Shown here: positions 54,600 through 63,123 of the stretch, in pieces
Numbering within the stretch: position 1 is the stretch's first letter
How the letters are laid out: every line of letters begins with the position of its first letter
Assembly: GCF_038024105.1 (NCBI RefSeq)
Contig: NZ_CP150661.1
Span: forward strand, 2,995,001-3,059,000
DNA from: Polaribacter butkevichii
GTDB taxonomy: Bacteria > Bacteroidota > Bacteroidia > Flavobacteriales > Flavobacteriaceae
Reading direction: 5' to 3'
DNA length: 64,000 nt
Translations under genes and position numbers: made by a program
The notes under the pieces: generated by a model
Seen by the model: the letters and a program-made list of their open reading frames with translations, nothing else
The model's database searches: none
What the model was told of the DNA's origin: nothing

Positions 54600-55579
54600 A
54601 ACCACTTTTTACGTTTAAAATACCAAATAGAAATTATAGTAATAAGCACCATAACACCTAATAAAATAAAGTAACTGTATTCATATTTTAATTCAGGAAT
54701 GTTTTCAAAATTCATTCCGTAAATTCCTGCTAAAAAAGTTAAAGGAATAAAAACCACAGACAAAATGGTTAAGGTTTTCATTACCTCATTTAAACGATGC
54801 CCTTGAATACTGAAAATTAAGTTTATTTTACTTTCTAATTCTTGTAACTCAAAATCGATATTAGAAATTAAATTATTTGTTTGTTCTTTTAATTCGCTAA
54901 AATATTTTACATCAAAACCATCAATTTCCATTTTTTCTAGCTTAACAATAGTGTCTTTTAAACTCATTGTTGCTTTTTTAAAATTGAATAATTCTTGTTT
55001 TCTTTTTTCTACAAGAGAGGTAAATTCTGGAGTAGGTTTAATATGTGTAGAATTTAGTTTGTCGGCACTTAATTCGGCATTTTCTTCATAAGTATCTTGG
55101 TAATTATCAATAATAGATTCTAATAACAAAAACAATAAATAATCTGCTTTTTTCTTTCTAACAATACCTTTGTTTCCTTCTAATCGCTCGCGAATCCAAT
55201 TAAAATAATCACCAGGTTTTTCTTGAATAGACCATAAAAAAGTTGGAGAAACAATAAAAACCATTTGTTCAGAATCTAATTTATTGCTTGTAGTAATTAA
55301 GACACGTGTAGTTACAAATAATAAATCATCTAACAAAATTACTTTGTTAGGATGATCTTCATCACTTAATAATTTTATTAAAAAATCGTCTAATTTATTT
55401 TGAATAATGACTTGCTTGTAGGCCTGATGAAATTTAATGCCATAGGTGTTTAGCCACTTTATAGTTGTTTTATTTTCTAGAAAATCAATTTCTGAAACTG
55501 AAGCAAAATCAGTTTTTTCATAATTACTATGAGAATATTTGATAATAGTAGTATTGTCTAAAAAATCATTTTCCGTCAT
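54596..55579 (-). CDS. CorA-like divalent metal ion transporter
   Basis: 327 aa from the ATG at 55579: a large N-terminal cytoplasmic domain, a long coiled-coil helix (about residues 190-260) and two C-terminal transmembrane helices with the family-defining YGMNFENIP (GMN) near 288. It probably carries Mg2+ (or Co2+/Ni2+) as a pentamer. An upstream in-frame start would add 30 hydrophobic residues that do not belong to the family. Confidence 0.9.
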   Translation of the reverse strand: MTENDFLDNTTIIKYSHSNYEKTDFASVSEIDFLENKTTIKWLNTYGIKFHQAYKQVIIQNKLDDFLIKLLSDEDHPNKVILLDDLLFVTTRVLITTSNKLDSEQMVFIVSPTFLWSIQEKPGDYFNWIRERLEGNKGIVRKKKADYLLFLLLESIIDNYQDTYEENAELSADKLNSTHIKPTPEFTSLVEKRKQELFNFKKATMSLKDTIVKLEKMEIDGFDVKYFSELKEQTNNLISNIDFELQELESKINLIFSIQGHRLNEVMKTLTILSVVFIPLTFLAGIYGMNFENIPELKYEYSYFILLGVMVLITIISIWYFKRKKWF

Positions 55580-55654
55580 ATAAAATAATTGTAAATTTGA
55601 TAGATAAAGATACTTTTTAAATTGTAATAATATCAATTTTAAAATAAAGAGTTT

Positions 55655-56023
55655 ATGCACATAGAACAATTAAGAGATTTTTGCATGTCAAAAAAAGGAG
55701 TCACAGAACATTTTCCTTTTGATGAATCTACCTTGGTTTTTAAGGTGATGCATAAAATGTTTTTATTAACCGGATTAAATCATTGGGAAAAAGCAGAGGC
55801 TAAAATAAATCTAAAATGCAATCCAGAAAAAGCTGTAGAATTACGAGATGAATATGAAGGTATTATTCCTGGTTTTCATATGAATAAAAAACACTGGAAT
55901 ACAGTAAGTGTAAATACAAGTGATGTTTCAGACGATTTAGTAAGAGAATTGATAAATCATTCTTATGAATTGGTGGTAAAAGGTTTGACTAAAAAACAAA
56001 AAGAATTGTTAAGTACCTTATGA
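55655..56023 (+). CDS. MmcQ/YjbR-family protein
   Basis: 122 aa with the YjbR fold: LRDFCMSKKGVTEHFPFDES at the N-terminus and KKHWNTVSVN near residue 78. The family has a double-stranded-DNA-binding-like fold but no firm function. It overlaps the next gene by 4 bp (ATGA) and is the first of three tightly packed genes. Confidence 0.88.
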   Translation: MHIEQLRDFCMSKKGVTEHFPFDESTLVFKVMHKMFLLTGLNHWEKAEAKINLKCNPEKAVELRDEYEGIIPGFHMNKKHWNTVSVNTSDVSDDLVRELINHSYELVVKGLTKKQKELLSTL

Positions 56024-56289
56024 AGTTGCATAAAGAAGAAATTGTAAAGAATCATTGTTACACAAAATTGGTTTACGAAAGGATAAACAAGAAGTTGAAA
56101 ACTAATTTTTCTAATGCAGAAAGTGAACTGCTTATTAAAAGAATATTAGAAGAAACCTCTTTAGAAAACTACCTAAAAAAAGGAAAGAATTTTTATGTTT
56201 CTAATGAGCATCACGCTATTAGAGTTACCGTAAATTCAAAAACCTTTAGAGTAATAACAGTAGATAGAATTACCAGTAAACGTAGATAA
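56020..56289 (+). CDS. DUF3781-family protein
   Basis: An 89-aa protein matching my recollection of DUF3781: NHCYTKLVYERINKKL near the N-terminus, KKGKNFYVSNEHHAIRVTVN near residue 54 and the conserved TFRVITVDRI ending. No known function. It is translationally coupled to the MmcQ/YjbR gene and lies 8 bp before the 5-FTHF cyclo-ligase gene. Confidence 0.8.
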   Translation: MKLHKEEIVKNHCYTKLVYERINKKLKTNFSNAESELLIKRILEETSLENYLKKGKNFYVSNEHHAIRVTVNSKTFRVITVDRITSKRR

Positions 56290-56297
56290 TTTGTATA

Positions 56298-56846
56298 ATG
56301 AAAAAGGAAGAACTTAGAGAAATTTATAAGCAAAAACGTATAGATTTAACGGAACATGAAGTTGCATCGTTTCAAGAAAACATCTATCAACAAATTTATA
56401 ATTTAGATACTTCGAGTGTTAAAAATGTGCATTTATTTCTTTCTATGAGGAAATTTAATGAGATAGATACACAGCCAATTATTAATTTTTTTAGAAAGAA
56501 ACATATAAAAATTGTAGTTAGTAGATGTAATTTTAAAGATGACACACTTTCTCATTTTTATTTAGAAGAAGATACTGTTTTAGAGTTGAATAAATTTGGA
56601 GTTCCAGAACCTATAAATGCAGTTGAGGTAGATGAAAAGGAACTCGACCTTATTTTTGTTCCGCTTTTAATATCTGATGAATTAAATTATAGAGTAGGTT
56701 ACGGAAAAGGTTATTATGATCGTTTTTTATCAAAATGTACAGATCAGGCACAATTTATTGGGGTAAACTTTTTTAAACCTATTTATCAAATTGAAGACTC
56801 TAATGAGTTTGATATTCCTTTACATCAAGTAATCTATCCTAAATAA
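56298..56846 (+). CDS. 5-formyltetrahydrofolate cyclo-ligase
   Basis: A 182-aa protein with the family C-terminal motif RVGYGKGYYDRFLSK near residue 134 and FVPLLISDELNYRVG just before it. It converts 5-formyl-THF to 5,10-methenyl-THF using ATP, returning a dead-end folate to the active pool. Last of three closely spaced genes. Confidence 0.93.
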   Translation: MKKEELREIYKQKRIDLTEHEVASFQENIYQQIYNLDTSSVKNVHLFLSMRKFNEIDTQPIINFFRKKHIKIVVSRCNFKDDTLSHFYLEEDTVLELNKFGVPEPINAVEVDEKELDLIFVPLLISDELNYRVGYGKGYYDRFLSKCTDQAQFIGVNFFKPIYQIEDSNEFDIPLHQVIYPK

Positions 56847-56871
56847 ACTTTAAGGCACCTAATATTCTTTG

Positions 56872-56879
56872 TAAATTTG
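56872..56879 (+). promoter_or_regulatory. Promoter -7 box of adenine deaminase
   Basis: TAAATTTG matches TAnnTTTG, 19 nt before the ATG at 56899. Confidence 0.6.
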
Positions 56880-56898
56880 TTTTAGAAACAGAAAGCAA

Positions 56899-58521
56899 AT
56901 GATTGTACAAGGAAATATTGTAGACATACAAAACAAACGAATTTACAAAGGAGAAGTAGAGGTTATCAACGGAAAAATTTCTTCTATTAAAGAAGTAAAT
57001 CATCACCAAGAAAATTATATTCTACCTGGTTTTATAGATGCACACATCCATATAGAAAGTTCTATGTTGGTGCCTTCAGAATTTGCCAAAATAGCGGTAA
57101 AACACGGTACAGTTGCAACCGTTTCCGATCCGCACGAAATTGCCAATGTTTTAGGTGTAAAAGGTGTAGAATTTATGATTGAAAACGGAAAAAAAGTTCC
57201 GTTGAAATTTAATTTTGGGGCACCAAGTTGTGTGCCTGCAACCTCTTTTGAAAGTGCCGGAGCCATTATAGATGCAGACGATATTAAATTGATGGTGGAA
57301 AACCCAGATATTAAATATTTGGCAGAAATGATGAATTACCCTGGTGTTTTATTTGATGATGCTGAGGTTTTAAAGAAAATTGAACATGCTAAAAATAACA
57401 ACAAACCCATTGATGGTCACGCTCCGGGTTTAAGAGGCGATGATGTTACCAAATATATTGCAGCCGGAATTTCTACAGATCATGAGTGTTTTACGTATGA
57501 TGAAGCATTAGAAAAGTTGCAAAAAGGAATGAAAGTAATTATCCGTGAGGGTTCTGCAGCCAAAAATTTTGAAGCTTTAATAGATCTATTACCAACCCAT
57601 TTCGAAAACATGATGTTTTGTTCTGATGATAAACATCCAGATGATTTATTGTTAGGGCACATCAATCAACTTTGTGAAAGAGCGGTTGCTAAAGGAGTTG
57701 ATGTTTTTAAAGTATTACAGGCAGCATGTATCAATCCTATTAAGCATTATAATTTAGATATTGGTTTCTTACAAAAAGGAGATGATGCAGATTTTATTTT
57801 GGTAGATAGTTTAGAAAAATTCAATGTTTTAGAGACTTATATTAATGGAGAATTGGTGGCTAAAAATGGTGAATCTTTTGTGAAATCGGTTCCTTTTGAA
57901 GTATTGAATAATTTTAATACCGATAAAAAGAAAGTATCTGATTTTAGATTTGAATCATCTTCAGAAAAAATTAGAGTTATTGAGGCTTTAGATGGCGAAT
58001 TAGTAACCAATAAAATTGAAGCCAATTCTTTAATTGTAGAAGGGAATTTAGTTTCCAACACAAAAACAGATGTTTTAAAAATGACGGTTGTAAATCGTTA
58101 TAAAAATGATGCGCCAGCAATTGCATTTATCAAAAACTTTGGAATTAAAGAAGGTGCTATTGCAAGTTCTGTTGGTCATGATTCTCATAATATAATTGCG
58201 GTTGGAGTGTCTGATGAGGATATTTGTAAAGCTGTAAACCTTATTATAGAAAATAGAGGAGGAGTTTGTGCTGTAAATAAAACCGAAGAAAAAATAGTTT
58301 CGTTACCCGTTGCCGGAATCATGTCTGATTTATCCGCAGAAGAAATAGGGAAATCTTATGCAGAGCTAGATGCTATGGCAAAACAAATGGGTAGTAAATT
58401 ACGTGCACCTTATATGAGTTTGTCTTTTATGGCGTTGTTGGTAATTCCGTCTCTAAAATTATCAGACAAAGGTTTGTTTGATGGAACTTCTTTTTCATTT
58501 ACTTCTTTAGAAATTGAATAA
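56899..58521 (+). CDS. ade: Adenine deaminase
   Basis: A 540-aa amidohydrolase of the Ade type: metal motif [13 protein letters not shown] near residue 44, [10 protein letters not shown] near 76, DGHAPGL near 173 and the C-terminal [13 protein letters not shown] near 420 with GGVCAVNK. It deaminates adenine to hypoxanthine with a di-iron (or Mn) site, for purine salvage. Full length for the family. Confidence 0.96.
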   Translation: MIVQGNIVDIQNKRIYKGEVEVINGKISSIKEVNHHQENYILPGFIDAHIHIESSMLVPSEFAKIAVKHGTVATVSDPHEIANVLGVKGVEFMIENGKKVPLKFNFGAPSCVPATSFESAGAIIDADDIKLMVENPDIKYLAEMMNYPGVLFDDAEVLKKIEHAKNNNKPIDGHAPGLRGDDVTKYIAAGISTDHECFTYDEALEKLQKGMKVIIREGSAAKNFEALIDLLPTHFENMMFCSDDKHPDDLLLGHINQLCERAVAKGVDVFKVLQAACINPIKHYNLDIGFLQKGDDADFILVDSLEKFNVLETYINGELVAKNGESFVKSVPFEVLNNFNTDKKKVSDFRFESSSEKIRVIEALDGELVTNKIEANSLIVEGNLVSNTKTDVLKMTVVNRYKNDAPAIAFIKNFGIKEGAIASSVGHDSHNIIAVGVSDEDICKAVNLIIENRGGVCAVNKTEEKIVSLPVAGIMSDLSAEEIGKSYAELDAMAKQMGSKLRAPYMSLSFMALLVIPSLKLSDKGLFDGTSFSFTSLEIE

Positions 58522-58525
58522 TGAA

Positions 58526-58627
58526 CTGTAATTGCGAGTTTACGAAGCAATCTCATTTTATATACGGTTATTCGTCTATATGAAATGAGGTTTCTTAATC
58601 GCTAATAAAAGCTCATTTTTGAAATGA
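58526..58627. repeat. Degenerate family C repeat with internal hairpin
   Basis: Begins GTAATTGCGAG...CGAAGCAATCTC and ends GAAATGAC, a decayed form of the family C palindrome. Its centre contains CTCATTTTATATACG...CGTCTATATGAAATGAG, a long near-perfect hairpin (about 58552-58590). It starts the 391-bp gap 58522-58912, which holds repeats and the phnA promoter but no gene. Confidence 0.6.
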
Positions 58628-58638
58628 CAATAAAGCTT

Positions 58639-58668
58639 TGTCATTCCTGCGCATTAGGAATCTATAAT
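58639..58668. repeat. Family A palindrome
   Basis: TGTCATTCCTGCGCATTAGG then AATCTATAA: family A with one arm decayed. It lies directly between a family C and a family D copy, the same three-family clustering as in the 2.1-2.8 kb gap. Confidence 0.7.
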
Positions 58669-58712
58669 AAGAAATTGAAAAAACAATTAGTTTCTAAAAA
58701 CCTAAAAGCAAG

Positions 58713-58807
58713 CAAACAAGTCTAGCCCTGATTGAACGGCGTGTTTGAGCTCTTTTTTATCCCCTTTTAGGGTAAAAAAAGCGAGTAGTGAAAGCAGGAA
58801 AGAGCTC
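58713..58807 (-). repeat. Family D hairpin repeat, copy 5 (minus orientation)
   Basis: On the minus strand it begins GAGCTCTTTCCTGCTTTC, the inner stem is GCTTTTTTTACCC / GGGGATAAAAAAGAGC, and it ends CAATCAGGGCTAGAC. ACCC/GGGG replaces ATCC/GGAA of copy 4, keeping the stem. It is the only copy between genes in the same direction (ade and phnA). Confidence 0.8.
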
Positions 58808-58884
58808 AAAGTTAAAATTTTATCAAATTCTTAATTTATGGTGTAGTTAATTGGGAATTAATTAGCTTTTTTCATTTAATAATG

Positions 58885-58892
58885 TACTTTTG
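58885..58892 (+). promoter_or_regulatory. Promoter -7 box of phnA
   Basis: TACTTTTG matches TAnnTTTG and lies 20 nt before the ATG at 58913. Confidence 0.6.
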
Positions 58893-58912
58893 CAGAATTA
58901 AAATAAAAAATT

Positions 58913-59509
58913 ATGAGTTTACAACAAGACCTAGAAAGTAGAAGTGGAAATCAATGTGAATTATGTGCTTCAAAAGATAATTTATCTATATATGAAGTAA
59001 AACCAAGCTTAACAGGTGGTGGAGGTGTAGATGGAAGTTTACTGGCTTGTGAAACTTGTGTAACTCAAATTGATAATCCAGATCAAACAGATGCAAACCA
59101 TTGGCGTTGTTTAAATGATTCTATGTGGAGTGAGCACAGAGCTGTAAAGGTGGTTGCTTGGAGAATGCTTTCTCGTTTAAGAAAAGAAGGTTGGCCTCAA
59201 GATTTGTTAGACATGATGTATTTAGAGGATGATGATTTACGTTTTGCAAAAGAATCTGGAGATCATTTAGATGATAGCGAAAAAATTATTCATAGAGATG
59301 CAAATGGTGCTATTTTAGAAGCGGGTGATTCTGTTGTTTTAATTAAAGATTTAAAAGTAAAAGGATCTAGTATGGTTGCAAAACAAGGAACTGCGGTGCG
59401 TAGAATTTCTTTAGATCACGAAAATGCAAAATATATTGAGGGTAAAGTTGGGCCAACTCAAATTGTAATTATTACAGATTACGTTAAAAAGATGGCAGAA
59501 AAAGAGTAA
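58913..59509 (+). CDS. phnA: PhnA (YjdM)-family protein
   Basis: A 198-aa protein with an N-terminal zinc-ribbon-like part (QCELCASKDNL near residue 14 and LACETCVTQ near 43) and a C-terminal PhnA/SH3-like domain (DANGAILEAGDSVVLIKDLK near 125). The name comes from the phosphonate cluster of E. coli, but PhnA proteins are not phosphonoacetate hydrolases by default and no phosphonate genes are here. The function is unsettled. Monocistronic, with its own promoter. Confidence 0.9.
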   Translation: MSLQQDLESRSGNQCELCASKDNLSIYEVKPSLTGGGGVDGSLLACETCVTQIDNPDQTDANHWRCLNDSMWSEHRAVKVVAWRMLSRLRKEGWPQDLLDMMYLEDDDLRFAKESGDHLDDSEKIIHRDANGAILEAGDSVVLIKDLKVKGSSMVAKQGTAVRRISLDHENAKYIEGKVGPTQIVIITDYVKKMAEKE

Positions 59510-59628
59510 TCTTTTATACCATAAAGGGTGGGTTTTACTTAGAACTTGTGTAAAGTTAAGTAGAAATCTAATACAGGTTTATTTACCGATACATAACATT
59601 AGAATCTAATTTAATGATTCTTTAAAAA

Positions 59629-59680
59629 AGTCATAAAAACATCTCGAGGTTTTCGAATTGTTTTTATGACTATTTTTTTT
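59629..59680 (+). terminator. Terminator downstream of phnA
   Basis: AGTCATAAAAAC...GTTTTTATGACT: a 12-bp stem with a 19-nt loop followed by eight T. It lies 119 nt after the phnA stop. Confidence 0.75.
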
Positions 59681-59918
59681 ATGACTAAACTACAATAGAA
59701 TTATTTATATCTATTTTAAAATAGTGTGTAGTGCTTTTTTTAGGGATAGAGAGCTATTATTACTGATTTTTGCTGCTTTCTGTTGTGGTTTAAAGGGAAA
59801 TTAGCTAAGAGTCTTTTAAACATTCTCTAGTAGCTGTTAATTACTCGTTTATTTTAAATTATTTCTTAATTGTAGACGAGTTGGGGGCTTAAAATAAATA
59901 ATTTATAGGCACAAAAAA

Positions 59919-59953
59919 AACAACCATCAACAAATAAATTGTTGATGGTTGTT
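59919..59953 (-). terminator. Terminator after the second OmpA gene
   Basis: AACAACCATCAACAA-ataaa-TTGTTGATGGTTGTT: a perfect 15-bp stem followed by a T run on the minus strand, 32 nt after the stop. Confidence 0.92.
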
Positions 59954-59985
59954 CTATTATAATAAAATATGTAACGAACTATTTA

Positions 59986-61137
59986 TTATTTTTGAATTCT
60001 AATAGCTACTCTTCTTGCTAATTGTCTAGCAGTAGAAGTTGCAGTAGTGTCTTCACCGTCGCCTTTATAAGATAATCTGTTAGCATCTACACCTGCATCA
60101 ACTAAAATATTGTATACTGTTTTAGCTCTTTTTTCAGATAAAAATTTGTTGTAACCTTCTGGTCCAGTTTCATCAGCATAACCAATTAATTCAGCTTTTG
60201 CAGAAGAATTATTTTCTAAGTATGTTTTTAAGAAGTTGATTGCACTTGTAGAACCAGTTTGAACGTTAGCTCTGTCAATATCAAAATAAACGTTTACATA
60301 ACCGTTGTCAATTAATTGCTTAGCAAAATCTACATTTTTAGCTCCTTCATTTCCTGCTTTAGCATATCTAGTATCTAATTCAGAAACAAGTTTTTCTTTA
60401 GTAATATCTTTTGCTTTTAAAGCTGCAATTTCAGTTTCTGCAGTTTTTAAACGGTTACTTAATTCTTCTAATTCAGTAGTTGTAGCTAATTCTTCTTCAG
60501 AATAGTACCAGTCTGCATGTTGCTCATTTTTACCTAAAGCAATGTTTACACCAATAGAATAGTTAATGATACCTCCGCTTATACCTCTTCTTTCTGCATT
60601 TGCAGTACCATCAAAAGTGTAAGTTTGATAAAAGTTACTTATTCCAGATACATCTGCAAATAAAGAAACACGATTAGATAATTTAAGTTGAGGTGTAATA
60701 CCAGCAACTAAGTGAAGCATTTCATCTCCATCTCTATCAATTGGTTCAGAAGCATATAATCTAGACATACCAAAACCACCGTGTACTAATAAGTTAAAAT
60801 CTTTTGTCCAACTTTTAAAGTTTAAAATATTACCAGCATTTACAACTCCTTCTAAAGTTGCTCTGTAATAGTTAGATTTAAAAGGTTTTTTATCGCTAGC
60901 TTCGCTAATACTGTTGTAGCCTAAATCTACACGTAAACCAAATCTTTCATTAAACATGTATCTAGCACCTAGGTTTGCTTGCCAGAAATCTGGGTTGTCT
61001 GTTCCATAACCAGAAGCTGATGGAAATACAATGGTTTGTACACCTGCTCCAAGATCTATAGACCATTTGTTAAATTCTTGTGCACTTAATTGAAAAACGG
61101 AACCTATTAATAATGCCCCTAAAATTAATCTTTTCAT
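59986..61137 (-). CDS. OmpA-family outer-membrane protein
   Basis: A 383-aa protein: a signal peptide (LILGALLIGSVFQLSAQ), an OmpA-like beta-barrel (about residues 22-205), a short coiled coil (about 215-250) and an OmpA C-terminal peptidoglycan-binding domain (VYFDIDRANVQTGS, ELIGYADETG, RRVAIRIQK). It has no thrombospondin repeats, unlike the OmpA protein at 17.5 kb. A strong promoter and a perfect terminator suggest an abundant, monocistronic envelope protein. Confidence 0.93.
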   Translation of the reverse strand: MKRLILGALLIGSVFQLSAQEFNKWSIDLGAGVQTIVFPSASGYGTDNPDFWQANLGARYMFNERFGLRVDLGYNSISEASDKKPFKSNYYRATLEGVVNAGNILNFKSWTKDFNLLVHGGFGMSRLYASEPIDRDGDEMLHLVAGITPQLKLSNRVSLFADVSGISNFYQTYTFDGTANAERRGISGGIINYSIGVNIALGKNEQHADWYYSEEELATTTELEELSNRLKTAETEIAALKAKDITKEKLVSELDTRYAKAGNEGAKNVDFAKQLIDNGYVNVYFDIDRANVQTGSTSAINFLKTYLENNSSAKAELIGYADETGPEGYNKFLSEKRAKTVYNILVDAGVDANRLSYKGDGEDTTATSTARQLARRVAIRIQK

Positions 61138-61173
61138 TTTTTTTGTTTTTAATTATAACTGTGATTTTGGTTG

Positions 61174-61202
61174 CAAATTTACAATATTTTTTGTATATAC
61201 AA
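61174..61202 (-). promoter_or_regulatory. Promoter of the second OmpA gene
   Basis: On the minus strand, TTG (61200-61202) and TAAATTTG (61174-61181) are separated by 18 nt. The -33 region lies at the edge of a palindrome, TTTGTATATACAAA, which may be a regulator site or chance. Confidence 0.7.
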
Positions 61203-61413
61203 ACAATACTTCCTGTATAATAAAAATTGCGCATTTCTGTAAAGAGAAAATAAAAACTAATTTATAAATGTTAGGTTGATGTTTGGATATTCATTTTAAA
61301 AATTATACTACTTATTTAATTCTCACTGTCTTTAAAATACATAGTCTTAATAGACTTCTACAAGTATTTTACATAAGGGCGGTAGTATAAAAATTTTAGC
61401 AGAATTTGTAAAT

Positions 61414-61442
61414 AAAAAATCCACTTATTACTAAGTGGATTG
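61414..61442 (-). terminator. Terminator after the M20 peptidase gene
   Basis: AATCCACTTA-ttac-TAAGTGGATT with a T run on the minus strand, starting 5 nt after the stop codon: a 10-bp stem. Confidence 0.85.
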
Positions 61443-61446
61443 ATTT

Positions 61447-62835
61447 TTATTTTGAAAGTTCTGTGAAATATTTATAAAAATAAGGAATTGTTTCTATACC
61501 TTTTAGGTAATTAAAAACTCCAAAATGCTCGTTTGGTGAGTGAATTGCGTCAGAATCTAGGCCAAACCCCATTAATATTGTCTTACTTTTTAAGTGTTGT
61601 TCAAATAAGGCAACAATTGGTATACTACCACCACTTCTTTGCGGAATAGGTGTTTTACCAAAGGTTGTTTCATATGCTTTGCTTGCTGCTTTGTATGCAA
61701 TATTGTCTATTGGTGTTACATAGCCTTGGCCTCCATGATGTGGTTTTACAATTACGGTTACCGATTTAGGAGCAATACTTTCAAAATGTTTTTTAAACAA
61801 TTCTGTAATTTCTTTCCAATCCTGATTAGGCACTAAACGCATAGATATTTTAGCAAAAGCTTTACTAGCAATTACTGTTTTTGCACCTTCTCCTGTATAA
61901 CCTCCCCAAATTCCGTTTACATCTAAGGTTGGTCTTATAGAGTTACGTTCGTTAGTGGAGTATCCTTTTTCACCATAAACTTCATTAATTTTTAAAGCCT
62001 CTTTGTAGTTTTTTAGAGAAAATGGAGCTTTTGCCATCTCAGCTCTTTCTTCTGTAGATAATTCCTCTACATTGTTATAAAAACCAGGTATGGTAATATG
62101 ATTGTTTTCATCGTGTAATGAAGCAATCATTTTTGTTAAAATATTAATAGGATTGGCAACTGCGCCTCCATACAAACCAGAATGTAAATCTCTATTTGGT
62201 CCAGTAACTTCTACTTCTACATAACTCAAACCACGTAAACCTGTTGTAATTGACGGAATATCGTTTGCAATCATGCCTGTATCAGAAATTAAAATAACAT
62301 CGTTTGCTAGTTTTTCTTTGTTTCTAGGAACAAACCAAGCCAAACTTTCTGAGCCAACTTCTTCTTCACCTTCAATCATAAATTTTACATTACAAGGTAA
62401 GTTTCCGGTAGAAGTCATGTATTCTAATGCTTTTACATGCATATACATTTGCCCTTTGTCATCACAAGAACCACGAGCAAATATAGCACCTTCAGGATGT
62501 ATCTCTGTTTTTTTTATTACTGGTTCAAAAGGAGGAGAGGTCCATAATTCAATAGGATCGGCTGGTTGAACGTCATAATGACCGTAAACTAACACTGTAG
62601 GTAAGTTTTTATCAATAATTTTTTCTCCGTAAATAATAGGATACCCTGGTGTTTCACACATTTCTACTTTCTCACATCCTGCTTTTTTAAGGCTCTCAAG
62701 TACAAAATCTGCAGTTAGTAAAACGTCTTTTTTGTAGGCAGAATCAGCACTTACAGAAGGAATTTTAAGTAAATCAATCAATTCATTTAAGAATCGTTCT
62801 TTGTTGTCTTTTATATAAGATTGAATTGTATTCAT
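61447..62835 (-). CDS. M20-family dipeptidase (CNDP-like)
   Basis: A 462-aa di-zinc metallopeptidase: VLVYGHYDVQPADP near residue 82 (metal His and catalytic Asp), SCDDKGQMY near 122, MIEGEEEVGSESL near 154 (catalytic Glu-Glu), DTGMIANDIPS near 185, and HSPNEHFG near 432 (C-terminal metal His). There is no signal peptide, so it is cytoplasmic. It cleaves dipeptides or related amides; the exact substrate is unclear. TACTTTTG (62860-62867, minus strand) is its probable promoter box. Confidence 0.94.
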   Translation of the reverse strand: MNTIQSYIKDNKERFLNELIDLLKIPSVSADSAYKKDVLLTADFVLESLKKAGCEKVEMCETPGYPIIYGEKIIDKNLPTVLVYGHYDVQPADPIELWTSPPFEPVIKKTEIHPEGAIFARGSCDDKGQMYMHVKALEYMTSTGNLPCNVKFMIEGEEEVGSESLAWFVPRNKEKLANDVILISDTGMIANDIPSITTGLRGLSYVEVEVTGPNRDLHSGLYGGAVANPINILTKMIASLHDENNHITIPGFYNNVEELSTEERAEMAKAPFSLKNYKEALKINEVYGEKGYSTNERNSIRPTLDVNGIWGGYTGEGAKTVIASKAFAKISMRLVPNQDWKEITELFKKHFESIAPKSVTVIVKPHHGGQGYVTPIDNIAYKAASKAYETTFGKTPIPQRSGGSIPIVALFEQHLKSKTILMGFGLDSDAIHSPNEHFGVFNYLKGIETIPYFYKYFTELSK

Positions 62836-62888
62836 TAAAGATATTTTTTATTTCTTCATCAAAAGTAGAAAAATAATTATGAACTGCT

Positions 62889-62917
62889 TTGCAGTTTCGA
62901 ACTATTGTTTATATTTG
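62889..62917 (+). promoter_or_regulatory. Promoter of tRNA-Leu
   Basis: TTG (62889-62891) and TATATTTG (62910-62917) with an 18-nt spacer. Predicted transcription starts a few bases before the tRNA at 62941. A small hairpin (AACTGC-ttt-GCAGTT) overlaps the -33 region. Confidence 0.7.
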
Positions 62918-62940
62918 CACCCCAATTTAATGGTAAAGTT

Positions 62941-63022
62941 GCAGGCGTGGTGGAATTGGTAGACACGCTAGACTTAGGATCTAGTGCCGCGAGGTGTGAG
63001 AGTTCGAGTCTCTCCGCCTGTA
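62941..63022 (+). tRNA. tRNA-Leu (anticodon UAG)
   Basis: The acceptor stem GCAGGCG pairs with CGCCTGT. The anticodon stem CTAGA/TCTAG encloses the loop CTTAGGA, giving anticodon TAG at 62975-62977. The T arm is GAGAG-TTCGAGT-CTCTC, and a long variable arm is present, as in class II tRNAs such as Leu. The 3' CCA is not encoded (A then CA follow the acceptor stem). Confidence 0.97.
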
Positions 63023-63027
63023 CAATC

Positions 63028-63065
63028 AACCCTCTAATCTCTTGATTTAGAGGGTTTTGTTTTTT
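63028..63065 (+). terminator. Terminator after tRNA-Leu
   Basis: AACCCTCTAA-tctcttgat-TTAGAGGGTT followed by TTTTGTTTTTT: a 10-bp stem 5 nt after the tRNA. Confidence 0.85.
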
Positions 63066-63066
63066 C

Positions 63067-63090
63067 AGGTGTCAAAATAGGTGTCAAAAA
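63067..63090. repeat. Tandem 12-mer next to tRNA-Leu
   Basis: AGGTGTCAAAAT AGGTGTCAAAAA: two adjacent copies differing at one base, between the tRNA terminator and the transposase gene. Such repeats next to a tRNA 3' end are compatible with a recombination site, but no integrase gene is visible. Confidence 0.5.
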
Positions 63091-63123
63091 TGGATCAAGT
63101 CAAAAAGTTGTGGGATTTTAGGA

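Larger units (their letters stand above)
59510..59985. other. Gene-free gap with two terminators
   Basis: A 476-bp gap between convergent genes. It holds a plus-strand terminator at 59629-59680 and a minus-strand terminator at 59919-59953. I see no supported gene, promoter or repeat in the AT-rich remainder. Confidence 0.6.
61138..61446. other. Gene-free gap upstream of the second OmpA gene
   Basis: 309 bp. The left part holds the OmpA promoter (61174-61202) and leader, and the right end the dipeptidase terminator. I see nothing identifiable between about 61203 and 61413. Confidence 0.55.
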
